Below, one piece after another: positions 20,101-29,312 of a stretch of DNA of 64,000 bases. The notes beneath the pieces are model-generated. The model did not search any database. It was not told the origin of the DNA and saw nothing but the letters and a program-made list of their open reading frames with translations. Location of the stretch: NCBI GenBank assembly GCA_039105265.1, contig JAPFFF010000001.1, positions 9,672,001-9,736,000 on the forward strand. Reading direction: 5' to 3'. How positions within the stretch are numbered: the stretch's first letter is position 1; each line of letters starts with the position of its first letter. Position numbers and translations under genes: made by a program. The stretch is from Tritrichomonas musculus. Its lineage: Eukaryota > Parabasalia > Tritrichomonadida > Tritrichomonadidae.

Positions 20101-22462
20101 TCAAGAAGGTTTAAACATTAATCCATTTGACGTAATTATTCGTCAGCAATTTTATGAAGTTGAGCCAGACCCAAGAAACTGTTCGACCATATCAACAGAT
20201 TTAAATATATATTCATCAAAGATTATATGGGCTGATAATATCATGACAATGAGAAGAGACTTAAATGTGGTTGGTGGTACTGTTGATACTTTAGGTTATG
20301 AATATCTTTTGTTAAAGCAAATTGTTGATAACCTAGTTGAAAAAGAAAGAATTCAAGCAGTATATAATGAATATACAAAGACTTTAAGGGATGTACTATC
20401 TGTAGCTGATACCGTATTAAGCATAGTTGGTATGGGTCTTGCACTTGCAGGTGCGCTATCAACATTAAAGATGGCAAACAACTCAGTAAATATTAATACA
20501 TATCAAACAACACCATTCCCAGCAGGCCCAGGAGGAAATGGTGGAGGAGGTGGAGGTGGTGGTTATCCAGGTGATGGAGGTAGTGGCTTTCAAGGTAAGT
20601 TTTTGGTGAATGTTGATTTGAAGGCTGATAAGATGACAATGGAAAGATTTTTACCAATAACAACAACAGTTCAAAATCCTATTGCTGGAGCTATTTCAAC
20701 ATTCTCAGCTACACAGGTTGTCCTTTCGACAACACATGCACTGACTCAGTTAGGAAATGCTATTGCTACACTTGGTTCGAATGTCTTGCGCTTCTTTAGG
20801 AATAGACCAGATACAAATGGGACTGAAACATTAAATATTAATTCATCCTCGATTACAATAACTGATAATGATACTGATAATGCAACAAATACTATCACAA
20901 CCACTGAGCAATCATTAGAGAGAACTCATAGAGAAGTACAGCCACAGGTTGTTACAGATGAAACAGATGAGATTCGAACAGATATAACTGTACCACAGAC
21001 TACAATGACAAATACAGCTTCAACTACGATTGCACTTAGGAATCAAGTTCCTGTTATCGATATATCTGGAATCCAGTATACCTTAGAAGATATTGCAGAT
21101 ATGACAAGAGCAGAACGAAATGCATTAGTTGCTAGTCATCCTGATATATTACGTATCCAATATCATGGAAGAGAGTGGTTTAATGTGTATGATTTGTTTT
21201 ATAATGACCAACTCATTATCCATAATAATGTATTTCAACGAAGGACTCTAATAAGACCAGCAGATATTGAGATGACAGATAGAATACATAGAGCTACTGA
21301 TAATAATTGGTCAATAGAATGGGAAGGAACAACATACACAGCGAGAGATATTGAACAATTATCGATGCAAGACAGATTAAATTTACCATTTGTGCAAAAT
21401 GGAGATATTGGTTTAGAACCTTACTTGAATGAGCAAACAATGGAAGCATGGATAAATATTATTGACCATAGAGGAGAGACTATTGACCCAATTGTTGCTA
21501 CTATTGACTATTCTGCTCCAACAACAGCAAATATTAGTGGAGGTCAAGTACGATTTGTTGGAATAAATTCACAAATAGAAGTCAATGCAAATGGAGTTAG
21601 ATATCAACATTATGACCTTGTTGCCACAACAGATACTTGGACAGTACCAGGAACAACACCAGCAATAACAGCAAGAATGATAGAACAAATGAGTGATGAA
21701 CAAAGAGGAGAACTAATGGATAATATTTATTCTCATGGTAATCTTTTAGCTTTTAATGACACATTAGATGAAACAACTGGTGAAGAAATAACACAAGTAC
21801 TATATAATGGAAATGTAGTTGCTACAATAGATAGAAGAAGACTACATGTAATTAATATTGTGAATGGAGTGATAGAAATGTACCAACAAGATGGTGTTAT
21901 AAGTGCAACTACCCAGGTTATTATGGGAGCAGTAGGTTATGTTGCTAGAAGGTTCTTACATGGTCAATGGCAGTTTGTTAGACATCATCCTGGTGATGCA
22001 GCAGCTATAGCAGGAGTAGCAGCAGAAGCATATGTAGCAAATAGAATAGGATTATTTAATATTCCAAGTTGGTTCCGTCGTAATGATAACCCAGAGACAT
22101 TAGCAGAGGAAGATGTATTAGAAAAGATTCTTGCATGGGCATATCATGAAGAAACAGATGATGAACCTGAACTTGAAATAACAATGAAGGATGCTGATAA
22201 GATGATGGTTTCATTTGATACATGTATTAATATTGCAAAGACATATCGCGATACTTTAAAGGGTACAATAGCATTCATGTGCGAGAAAATCAAAGAGCTT
22301 GAAAATAAGTCAAGTACAAAACATCCATTAGAAGATATAGATATGACTGCTTATATTACTAAAGTAGAAGTGAAGGAAATGATAGACCAGAAGGATGCAT
22401 ATATTGATACTCTTGAGGCAAGACTTGCGGCACTTGAAGCTAAATGTGCTAACATCGAATGA
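17186..22462 (+). CDS. Giant P1 surface/fibre-like protein
   Basis: About 1758 residues from the ATG at 17186. In order: an N-terminal helical region; a Thr-Pro linker of PTPTP type (about 345-373); hydrophobic helices (about 400-480); a strong membrane segment (YVYVILVYAIAGGLGVGA, about 597-628); module A (LYLYRP ... FGNNWELTWDG, about 728-780); module B (QQFYEVEPDP ... SSKIIWADNIMTMRRDLN, about 985-1035); a second hydrophobic stretch (about 1070-1097); a Gly-rich linker; a long Thr-rich region; and a C-terminal coiled coil. Modules A and B recur in the next gene, so the two are paralogues. I know of no characterised family; attachment or membrane remodelling is inference. Confidence 0.75.
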   Translation: MSIKVYSLLSGETEKLKDKDIEISVNDENNIDIIRGGDPKDYPKFSCLYNKEEIDIKLVSDYLDKNGLESFGALNIMGGKGIYTWNTDGTLTTKIQYCASLNKLYERLRDSAKNLEVFLTKMREDVDSGIAPGATLKYFTGEISDKDIIEEEYDVSTYKKLIEALTANQKGMLDVMNLMIQNIDEVNNAIVPSIDWNTLKDLKIIVEHVDETTKAITYGTDTIKPKNMETIIKELSTSNDNISKWIKNNTVDFTEIEPIKYVDLKVNETTNETIFDVNETKINNMKDFAEKTNTTAANITKWIDALNDQTISYETLLNLTGGNTSMCLINKTTGEPEIHEVKIEIDETPPPTPTPEPTPDPTPTPTPTPTEPPKELVNKEDMVYVIPPIDELKKLEEYTIPKIIEPEVLKLTVSKFWLYSKETIGWIKDLLYNIISTTLSLAKQPIKLTYKTIAFATKEFMKIIYNLFYFIWYGIDSIVDIAYEAVKDNEKVGVIFYIGGEDADADFKDVDLHQVIDEIKELTPRLNNKIDELKNEGIRMIKIAYSSFTLFWSNLWHFIVDFIMNYPNLVNNIIQIGGNWIDAQFWQYIGGYSDLILYVYVILVYAIAGGLGVGAFCLCVILIAALFEPIGRGAQWILNKITRHPPAPHARTLEVDDNDVVNTDDENSFDIVDPDGNKIVIEIDDDILEVFRNQYNSLVSKYQAIYDVVPSTPSTDSKYFTLKESDQLYLYRPSQVYEESNYYCMRWDIDPDYEIPLNLVFRFKDYLFGNNWELTWDGHSWMGDNCVNNILPKLFKSKNKTGTIEFIVKHTDIMSKLLKETVYPDMPDDHSSLNFAEILYPYLTNWRVIKTDGTEAKKNITAHTNDYSFEKFNENGATLDRAYIMVGKPDEVIATNGLYVLVDLDINGEITTLQWDCNLASGAVLTGLMNVYGDNPCIELFKYYRTKRHSVKIIEGFNHKNIRIYINKEFFNQEGLNINPFDVIIRQQFYEVEPDPRNCSTISTDLNIYSSKIIWADNIMTMRRDLNVVGGTVDTLGYEYLLLKQIVDNLVEKERIQAVYNEYTKTLRDVLSVADTVLSIVGMGLALAGALSTLKMANNSVNINTYQTTPFPAGPGGNGGGGGGGGYPGDGGSGFQGKFLVNVDLKADKMTMERFLPITTTVQNPIAGAISTFSATQVVLSTTHALTQLGNAIATLGSNVLRFFRNRPDTNGTETLNINSSSITITDNDTDNATNTITTTEQSLERTHREVQPQVVTDETDEIRTDITVPQTTMTNTASTTIALRNQVPVIDISGIQYTLEDIADMTRAERNALVASHPDILRIQYHGREWFNVYDLFYNDQLIIHNNVFQRRTLIRPADIEMTDRIHRATDNNWSIEWEGTTYTARDIEQLSMQDRLNLPFVQNGDIGLEPYLNEQTMEAWINIIDHRGETIDPIVATIDYSAPTTANISGGQVRFVGINSQIEVNANGVRYQHYDLVATTDTWTVPGTTPAITARMIEQMSDEQRGELMDNIYSHGNLLAFNDTLDETTGEEITQVLYNGNVVATIDRRRLHVINIVNGVIEMYQQDGVISATTQVIMGAVGYVARRFLHGQWQFVRHHPGDAAAIAGVAAEAYVANRIGLFNIPSWFRRNDNPETLAEEDVLEKILAWAYHEETDDEPELEITMKDADKMMVSFDTCINIAKTYRDTLKGTIAFMCEKIKELENKSSTKHPLEDIDMTAYITKVEVKEMIDQKDAYIDTLEARLAALEAKCANIE

Positions 22463-22481
22463 GAAGTTTTATTTAACTAAA

Positions 22482-25103
22482 ATGAGTGATACTACTACAA
22501 GATTTAAAGGAGATATACAGTTTAAGATAGGGGATGCTACTCGAAAAGGTAGCCAGTTATTAACCTTGGGTGACTTAGATAACTATGTACAGACAGGTCA
22601 TTTATTTAATGAGATCGAAGGTTTACCAGAAGTTGATATTAAAAATAAAAATATACAGTATGTATCATTTGAGTCTTCAACAACAACTTACAATATCCTT
22701 AAGTTTGTTAATTTGCCTGAAGACTTCATGAATAAGCTCAATGATATAAAAACCCAGACTAATATATTTAAGATAGTATTGAGGAAGAATATAGTATATG
22801 ATACAAGTGGTAATTTAGTCAAGGAGTTCTACATATATGTTAAGGATGGTCAAGTATATTCTCCTTTGATAACTAAAAGTAGTAATGGATGCAGTATAAA
22901 TAATAGTACCATTATGGGATATATGAATATAGCTTTTGATAGTAAACTAGACTTCAACCCATATACCTTGTGGCTGAATGGGGAGTTGAGCATAATGAAT
23001 GAATATATAACTGATTCTTTACAGACAGAGAAGGCAATAAAGTGTTCTATAATAAAAGCTGATAATGCATTAAGTTTACGTAAGAGTGATGTACTATACT
23101 TATATAAGCCTACATCAACTAGTCAGGTTGTGATAGATAACAAGAAATATTGGTTACTTCAATGGAACATAGATACTGGATATACTATACCTAATGACTT
23201 AGAGTTTAGGTTTAATGAGTATTGTTTTGGTAATAAGTGGTTTTTATCATGGGATGGTACAAAATGGGTAGGTGATAACATACAAGGTCATATCAATGGT
23301 AGATTAGTTAATGGATTAAATAAGGAGAATGAGTATGGTGAAGATGGTACCTACATACAAGTCAAGAGGAGTGAGAGGAACATGAAACTGATTAATAAGC
23401 CTAATGACTACTCTCCTGATAACATACTACATTACATGATTCATGGAGGTAAGTGTAAAATAGACTGTTTTGTAAAATTAAAGACAGGGGAGATAGAACC
23501 TTTTTCGAAATATGGTCTAGGATATCAAACAAGTCAAGGAGGTACAAAAGATGGATATGATATTGAAGCAATAAGGTGCTATAAGATGAATAATGCGACT
23601 AATAAATTAGAAACTAGTGCTATTGATGAACTCTACCTTGATATTACCCTTGAAGGTTCTAAAAATGCAAATAGGTTCTCAGTTCGACCTACTGGAAAAG
23701 AAGGTAATGGAGGAGACAAGGTATGGTTGTTCTTACATGGTGTACTTGATTCATGTGAAAAGCTTGAATATACATATGCAGCTTCGACTACTAATGACTC
23801 AAGGGATATTAAGATATATTTAGCTGATGAATATGTTGACCCAATAGATGAGGTTCATTGGGATTCAACTACTAACCCATTCGAGTATATCATTAAGCAG
23901 CAATTTTATGAAGTATCCCCAAATCCTAATGGGGCAACAACCTTATATACTGATTATAATATTACCTCCTCTAAGATAATTACTGCTGATAATATTACTA
24001 CTATGAGGAGTGATTTAAATTTAGTTACCAACAATGTAGATGTTATTAGCTATGATGTTAACGAAATGAACACTGTTATGGAAAGTCTAAAAGGTAGAGT
24101 ATCAAGGACTGAACAAGTTACTCAACATCTGGAGGATGATGTAGATAATTTGCGTATAGTCTCATGGACAGCATTAGCTTTTGGAGTTGCAGGTACTGCT
24201 GGGTCAATAGGTTCTATTGGTATGCAGCTATTTCCAGATGGTATAAGCTTTCCTACCATAAAAGGTGGAGGATTCCTTAAAAGGTTATTCTCTCATAAGT
24301 CAACCAAAGGTATGAGTGATTTGGTTAGAAATAGCATTAACTTCATGTCAGGTACTACAGCAAGAAGCATAACCAAAGATATAACACCTATAATTACCTG
24401 GTGTGAAGAGGAGTATAAGCAACTTGATGAACTACCTTTTAGTGATGAGAATGATAACCCTGATACTGGAACCTTGACATTAAGTGGTGCTATGGATATC
24501 AGCAATATGTTTAGGGACTCACTCAAGCCTTGTTTCAAGTTGTTAGCTGAGAAGGTCAATGAGCTAGAGGCTGAGTTTGATAATTACCCTACTGTGGATG
24601 AAGCTAATGAAGGTCTAGATGTACTTATACGTAGGATAGAGACATTAGAGGGTGAAAATATCGCATTAAAAGATACTATAGCAGCAATGGAAGCTAGGTT
24701 AACTGCATTAGAAGAGAAAAATGACCCAGATAGTGAATGGAAAGCATATTATACAGGATTTACTGATGTCACTGATGAATATAATAGGTATTTTCTATTC
24801 TCTTATTTTACAAGTGAGAAACACATAATTATTGATAATTTAGATAATGATCCAACAGGTGATAATGAACCTGTTCCAGATGGGGAGTACTTATTGATAT
24901 TCAAGGACAAGACTCAAAAGCTACATTTTATTAGATTTATATCAACTGAATGGTCTGACCCTCAACAAATAAAATCATATTTGGATGAAATATACTTTAA
25001 AGACACTAACCCACCTTCTGGTGCTTATGATATATATAATATTGAGTTAGATTGTGATGAATGTTCTATGATTTGTTTCGATGCTATATATATGAAGAAA
25101 TAA
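22482..25103 (+). CDS. Second P1 surface/fibre-like protein, paralogue of the giant protein
   Basis: 873 residues from the ATG at 22482, 20 bp after the giant gene. It has module A (LYLYKP ... FGNKWFLSWDG, about 205-262), module B (QQFYEVSPNP ... SSKIITADNITTMRSDLN, about 472-520), a hydrophobic segment (about 560-586), a coiled coil (RRIETLEGENIALKD, about 713-748) and a unique C-terminal module with WKAYYTGFTDV and SYLDEIYFKDT (about 751-873). That last module and the preceding YPTVDEANE stretch are also seen in the P3 relic at 59.8-63.2 kb and in the relic near 48.9 kb. The gene ends next to the right TIR. Confidence 0.75.
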   Translation: MSDTTTRFKGDIQFKIGDATRKGSQLLTLGDLDNYVQTGHLFNEIEGLPEVDIKNKNIQYVSFESSTTTYNILKFVNLPEDFMNKLNDIKTQTNIFKIVLRKNIVYDTSGNLVKEFYIYVKDGQVYSPLITKSSNGCSINNSTIMGYMNIAFDSKLDFNPYTLWLNGELSIMNEYITDSLQTEKAIKCSIIKADNALSLRKSDVLYLYKPTSTSQVVIDNKKYWLLQWNIDTGYTIPNDLEFRFNEYCFGNKWFLSWDGTKWVGDNIQGHINGRLVNGLNKENEYGEDGTYIQVKRSERNMKLINKPNDYSPDNILHYMIHGGKCKIDCFVKLKTGEIEPFSKYGLGYQTSQGGTKDGYDIEAIRCYKMNNATNKLETSAIDELYLDITLEGSKNANRFSVRPTGKEGNGGDKVWLFLHGVLDSCEKLEYTYAASTTNDSRDIKIYLADEYVDPIDEVHWDSTTNPFEYIIKQQFYEVSPNPNGATTLYTDYNITSSKIITADNITTMRSDLNLVTNNVDVISYDVNEMNTVMESLKGRVSRTEQVTQHLEDDVDNLRIVSWTALAFGVAGTAGSIGSIGMQLFPDGISFPTIKGGGFLKRLFSHKSTKGMSDLVRNSINFMSGTTARSITKDITPIITWCEEEYKQLDELPFSDENDNPDTGTLTLSGAMDISNMFRDSLKPCFKLLAEKVNELEAEFDNYPTVDEANEGLDVLIRRIETLEGENIALKDTIAAMEARLTALEEKNDPDSEWKAYYTGFTDVTDEYNRYFLFSYFTSEKHIIIDNLDNDPTGDNEPVPDGEYLLIFKDKTQKLHFIRFISTEWSDPQQIKSYLDEIYFKDTNPPSGAYDIYNIELDCDECSMICFDAIYMKK

Positions 25104-25333
25104 GTACGAGATTCTCGGGCAGGTACCTGTGCCGTTTCATAGATGGGCGGTTGTGGGGTGGGGTACCTGTGCCGTTTCATTGATGGGGAGCAGTAGTGAG
25201 AACAAGAATATTTTTTTCTTTTTTTCTTTTTTCTTTTCTTTTCTTTTTCTTTTCTTTTCTTTTTCTTTTATGACGAGTTCGTGTTGACGCTTGGGGTGCC
25301 AGCCCCAGCGGAAACCGACTCGTATATACTACT
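25103..25333. repeat. P1 right terminal inverted repeat
   Basis: 231 bp. In order: the block matching bases 1-50; a second copy of the 26-bp motif starting GGTACCTGTGCC (copies begin near 25121 and 25161, one base different); a polypyrimidine tract of TTTTC units (25206-25269); and an imperfect palindrome (ACGAGT at 25273-25278 with ACTCGT at 25318-25323, enclosing a GGGG/CCCC stem) just before the terminal ACTACT. Confidence 0.9.
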
Positions 25334-26612
25334 CATTGTTCTAAAAAATATTCAGAAAAATGCGAAGAGCAGCCGTCAATTAGTAAAACAATAGGCCCAT
25401 CATAATTATAAAATTGTCTTCGTTTGCACAGTTCAGGAAACAAGATTTCATCGGCCCAAAAGTCCCAAATGCTGGATGTCATGAAACCATTTGACTGATT
25501 TACATAATAGTAGCCTTTATCTGGTCTGTATCCAAGTAAGTAAAGTTCGCGCTCAATGGTTTTCCTTGTTATGATTATTAATGAATTTAGTCTACTGCCA
25601 TCTGCTACAACAGTAGCAACAAGAGTGCATCTTTTCTGCTGACGTTTCACAGGATAGTATACCTGTTTTGGTGATATTCCTGCAGGAATTAATACATGTT
25701 CAGCTTTAGCATTGGCCCAGGGCTGAAATCCTGATTCGTCTGTATTTAATACAAACGAATCAAGAACTTTATGAAAATTGAAAAAATCTGTGAGCCTAGA
25801 ATAATATTCTTCTATATCATCAATCCTGACTTCTGCACGCTTTTGGTCAAAGGGCATCCCTATTATAGATTGTGCAATGTTGAGACGTTCAAGTAATTTG
25901 ACCAAAGTATCTGGTAAAATGATCTTATCAAAAGTATCATAAATGAAATGTAGTACAGAATGAAGTGTTTTGATATTTTCCTTATTATAATTGTCATGTA
26001 TAAAATTATGGACAATTTGAATCTCTTCTTTTGATAAAAGTGAGGGAGCTCCAACTTTGCTTTTTTCTGTTTTCATCCTTTTATAATGCGTATTTACTGT
26101 TACTGGATGCACATTAAAAAGTTTTGCAATCTGCCTTTGTTGTTTTCCTCCGGTTAAACTCAATGTATAATACATTTGCTCTTGGTAGTATTCAAATGAC
26201 AAAAAATATCTAAATTTTCTTGAATCAATGATTTAAAATTATCCTTGAGACTATCAAAATTTTCGGGAAGTTCTTTTAACGGTGGACGTGCACTTTTCAT
26301 GTAATTTAATCTATTTTGGTCAATTTCAGTGCTGAAATCTTGATCGTCATCAAGGAATTCTATGTCTTCTATGCTTTCTTCTTCATTATCTGTGCCAATT
26401 TGCTCGTCAGAGTCAGTTTCATTAAGATAATTATAATTAATGTAATGATCAAAAGCTGCTTTTATAGAATTTGTGTCATCTTGAAAATGATCATCAATAG
26501 TGATTTCCCCAAAATCTTGCTTTCTTATATTTTGTGAGGCATATGGACATATTTCGTATTCTGGGGACAAGAAATTACTTAAAAAATCAGTAGCTGTCAG
26601 GGGATTGCTCAT
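25334..26612 (-). pseudogene. DDE transposase gene (pogo/Tc1-like), interrupted by P1
   Basis: Two overlapping ORFs in different frames (26612 to 26160 and about 26202 to 25333) read as one transposase. The first is an acidic N-terminus; the second has a helix-turn-helix (RQIAKLFNVHPVTVNTHY), a catalytic block VLNTDESGFQPW and a second block IVLLIDGCSSHFS, the D...D pattern of DDE_1-type transposases. The frame changes at an A-run (26201-26206), so a one-base slip is likely. The ORF stops exactly at the P1 terminus: the stop codon is made of two host bases and the first base of P1. The rest of the gene should lie left of the window. Before the ATG at 26612 the minus strand reads TCATTTTT, a trichomonad-like initiator. 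Confidence 0.85.
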
Positions 26613-27397
26613 TTATTAACTAAAAATGATTTTAAACGGCCTCCTTTCAATTTTATTTTTTTTTTTTAGAATTATACGGTTACAATTCAATTTTTTTATA
26701 TAATATTATTTATTTTTTTTATTAATTTATGCTTTTTTTCTTACATAAATACAAATATATATTTAATAAAGACAATATAAACATTTAATTTTTAGTTTAT
26801 ATTAAAAAAAATATTTGCTGAATAAAGATAATAATGCTTTAAAAAATTGAATCATGTTGGCCTATTGTTTTTCTATTGCAATTTTTAATTTCAAATTATT
26901 GCATTTTAAATAAAGTTATTTTTTTTAAAAAATTAATAAATTAAAAATTATCTCTTTATAATATCTTTTTACAAAAAAATAAAATCTCTAAATATCATTT
27001 TAATATGAAAATTGAAGTATTTTTTATATGCTATCTGAAATTTTGAATAGATTAATAATAAAAAAGAATATTTGAAAAAATATTGCTTTTTTTTCAACTT
27101 TTGATGAATTTTATTGATAATATGATTTTTTTATCATGCATATAAATCCATTATTAGAATTGATGGAATACAATTTTAGCATTTGATGTTTTTTAAATAT
27201 GTCATATTTTTTATTAAAAAAATAAAAATAAACGTAATTATCTATACTCCTAATTAATTTGATTAATTTAAATTGTAAAGTTAACATGCCTATCATGATA
27301 TAATTAAAACGTGCTTAATATTAGCATTCATACTTTATTTAAAATTAAGGTTTCAAAAAACGTCTGACAGATTAAATTGTGTCTGACAGATGGGTTT
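26613..27397. other. AT-rich intergenic DNA
   Basis: Very AT-rich with no supported gene. The only internal structure I see is a short direct repeat GTCTGACAGAT at about 27362 and 27381, just before the dispersed repeat starts. Part of it may belong to the DDE transposon, but I found no clear TIR. Confidence 0.6.
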
Positions 27398-28297
27398 ATT
27401 TCACCTAAGTACTCAATTTTTCACTTAAGTTATCAAAAATTGAAAAGGTAAAAAAAATAATATCTCCAATTGATAAAGAAAAAATATTTAGTATCATTTT
27501 TCCTCTCAAAAACATATCATTAAAAAATTCCAAAATGTTAAGCGCTGCAGCATTTATAGAGTAAGAAGCCGAAAAAAATATATATTAATCGGGGTTCCGT
27601 GGAGATTACAATGACGCAATTTTTATCCCAAAATTCCTTTTTCAAATATAATATCTAATTTAATCGCAACAAACTCCACGAGAAAAAAGTTTGTAAGTAC
27701 CAGGACATTGTAGACAATTGAGTTTTACGTCGAACTTTGCGATATAAAATGCTAATTCGTATATTTTTAGATCAGCGATTTATATCTAATAATTTAATTT
27801 TCTTGGTTCATTGTTGAAATAGATAGAAAATCTCCTCGAATAATATTCTTTATCATTTTTTACATATTATACTAGCTTTAAACGTTATAAAAAACCCTCT
27901 GAATATATACGATTATTCTATAATATTCATAAACCAATCAGTAAATTGCTAACAAAAACATATTAAAATATATATATGTGAATCAATATTAGAAAATATG
28001 TAAATCATTTTTTCTTATTTTATTTTTTTGATGTAGAAAAATGAAGATTATGATTAAATCAAAACTTATTATAAACGTATTTGGTATTAAATCAAGATAT
28101 ATTACTGTATTTATTTAAAGTATTTTGATTTTTATATTATTTGGAATATATTTGAGTAGTATATAAATTGTTTTTACTAGAAAAATCTATATCATATTTT
28201 GATATATCAACATTTTAAAATTATTTTTTTTTTTCTATAACTTATTTAAATTTTTCAATAATTATTTGTAATTTTGAGAAAAGTTTATATCAGTTGA
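27398..28297 (+). repeat. Dispersed ~1.03-kb repeat, left part (split by P2)
   Basis: This segment, continued at 44841-44975 after P2, is nearly identical to the inverse of 57047-58078. Recognisable landmarks are CACCTAAGTACTCAA, AATCGGGGTTCCGTGGAG and CAACAAACTCCACGAG. It contains no ORF and no clear TIRs. It ends at GTTGA (28293-28297), the target duplication of P2. Confidence 0.93.
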
Positions 28298-28629
28298 AGT
28301 AGTATGATGAAAAGGGTGATTTTAGGACTAAGTCCCAAAACCCCCCTTTTTGCATCCCGCGCCTAGTGAAAGTACAACTGTCAAACTTTCGGTACAATTC
28401 CATATATGTTTTCCAATAATATCTACAAACGGCGTGATTTTTCAAAAATTACACTCAGACTTGTTTTCAAAATCGAAATTTACATCATCGAACTCAAAAT
28501 CATGAACTTTTTTGATGATCTCAAATTTATCGAAATACATATGCGAGATAAATTTTTGAACTTTATATATGTTTTCATTCCTGTTTTAATATTTGATCTG
28601 AGGTAGGTGATTTTAGGACCTGTATTGAG

Positions 28630-28968
28630 CATAAAAAATTCAATAATTCATGCGGCCATAAAATTCAATAATTCATGAGGCCAATAAAATTCAATAATTC
28701 ATGAGGCCAATAAAATTCAATAATTCATGAGGCCAATAAAATTCAATAATTCATGCGGCCATAAAATTCAATAATTCATGCGGCCATAAAATTCAATAAT
28801 TCATGCGGCCAATAAAAAACATTCAAAAATTCTTGCGGTCATGTCCTTATGAAATATTCAATTTTCTTGCGGCCAAAAAAAATTCAATAATTCATGCGGA
28901 CAAAAAAATTCAATAATTCATGCGGCCAATAAAATTCAATAATTCATGCGGACATTAAAATTCATTTT
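28630..28968 (+). repeat. Tandem array in P2 left arm, ~26-bp unit
   Basis: About a dozen units of AAATTCAATAATTCATG followed by a variable A/C, GGCC and AT spacer. Units vary by small indels. This array is not found in the right arm. Confidence 0.93.
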
Positions 28969-29175
28969 TTATTTCACAATTCTTTTTTTAGTTTTTATTT
29001 CACAATTCTTTTCATTTTTTATTTCACAATTCTTTTTTTAGTTTTTATTTCACAATTCTTTTTTTTAGTTTTTATTTCACAATTCTTTTTTTAGTTTTTA
29101 TTTCACAATTCTTTTTTTAGTTTTTATTTCACAATTCTTTTTTTAGTTTTTATTTCACAATTCTTTTCATTTTTA
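28969..29175 (+). repeat. Second tandem array in P2 left arm, ~26-bp unit
   Basis: About eight units of TTTTTATTTCACAATTC followed by TTTTTTTAG, directly after the first array. The right arm has no counterpart. Confidence 0.93.
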
Positions 29176-29312
29176 TATCACAATTCACAATCCAAATCTG
29201 AAAATAAAAAATGTCGGCCTTTCTATATTCCGAACCATGTAACTTTACACTTATGAAATACCACTAAGCTAGGATTTCATCGAGATCCAAAAATAATTCT
29301 CAACCCTTAATT

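Larger units (their letters stand above)
1..25333 (+). mobile_element. Polinton/Maverick element P1, looks whole (left tip outside window)
   Basis: The hallmark set PolB, retroviral-type integrase, A32-like packaging ATPase, adenain-like protease and double-jelly-roll MCP lies between inverted repeats. Bases 1-50 are the reverse complement of about 25104-25153 with one base of difference. The right terminus reads ...TATATACTACT at 25333, that is AGTAGT read inward, the same terminal hexamer as element P2, and it abuts an interrupted transposase gene. The window opens inside the left TIR, so roughly 180 bp of the left arm should lie upstream. All main ORFs are open and the visible TIR arms are almost identical, so this is a young copy. 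Most genes are on the + strand with short spacers; a few small genes are inverted. Base composition is richer in GC than the surrounding host DNA. Confidence 0.95.
28298..29279 (+). repeat. P2 left terminal inverted repeat arm
   Basis: Outer ~335 bp and an inner ~105 bp (about 29175-29279) match the right arm in inverse. Between them lie arm-specific tandem arrays. A near-palindrome TTTTAGGACTAAGTCCCAAAA lies 22 bp from the tip (about 28320-28340). GGTGATTTTAGGAC recurs at about 28316 and 28607. Confidence 0.93.

Noticed and set aside
28298-28303. 6-bp target duplication for P2
   Set aside because: The bases before GTTGA on the two sides do not agree once the AGTAGT tip is fixed, and the empty site supports 5 bp.
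28406-28606. 66-residue ORF in the P2 left TIR
   Set aside because: It lies wholly in the inverted repeat, is not kept intact in the other arm, and has no motif.
28630-29175. Regular ~26-bp repeats looking like a CRISPR array
   Set aside because: The repeats are contiguous with no unique spacers, lie in a Polinton TIR of a eukaryote, and no cas gene is nearby. They are plain tandem repeats.
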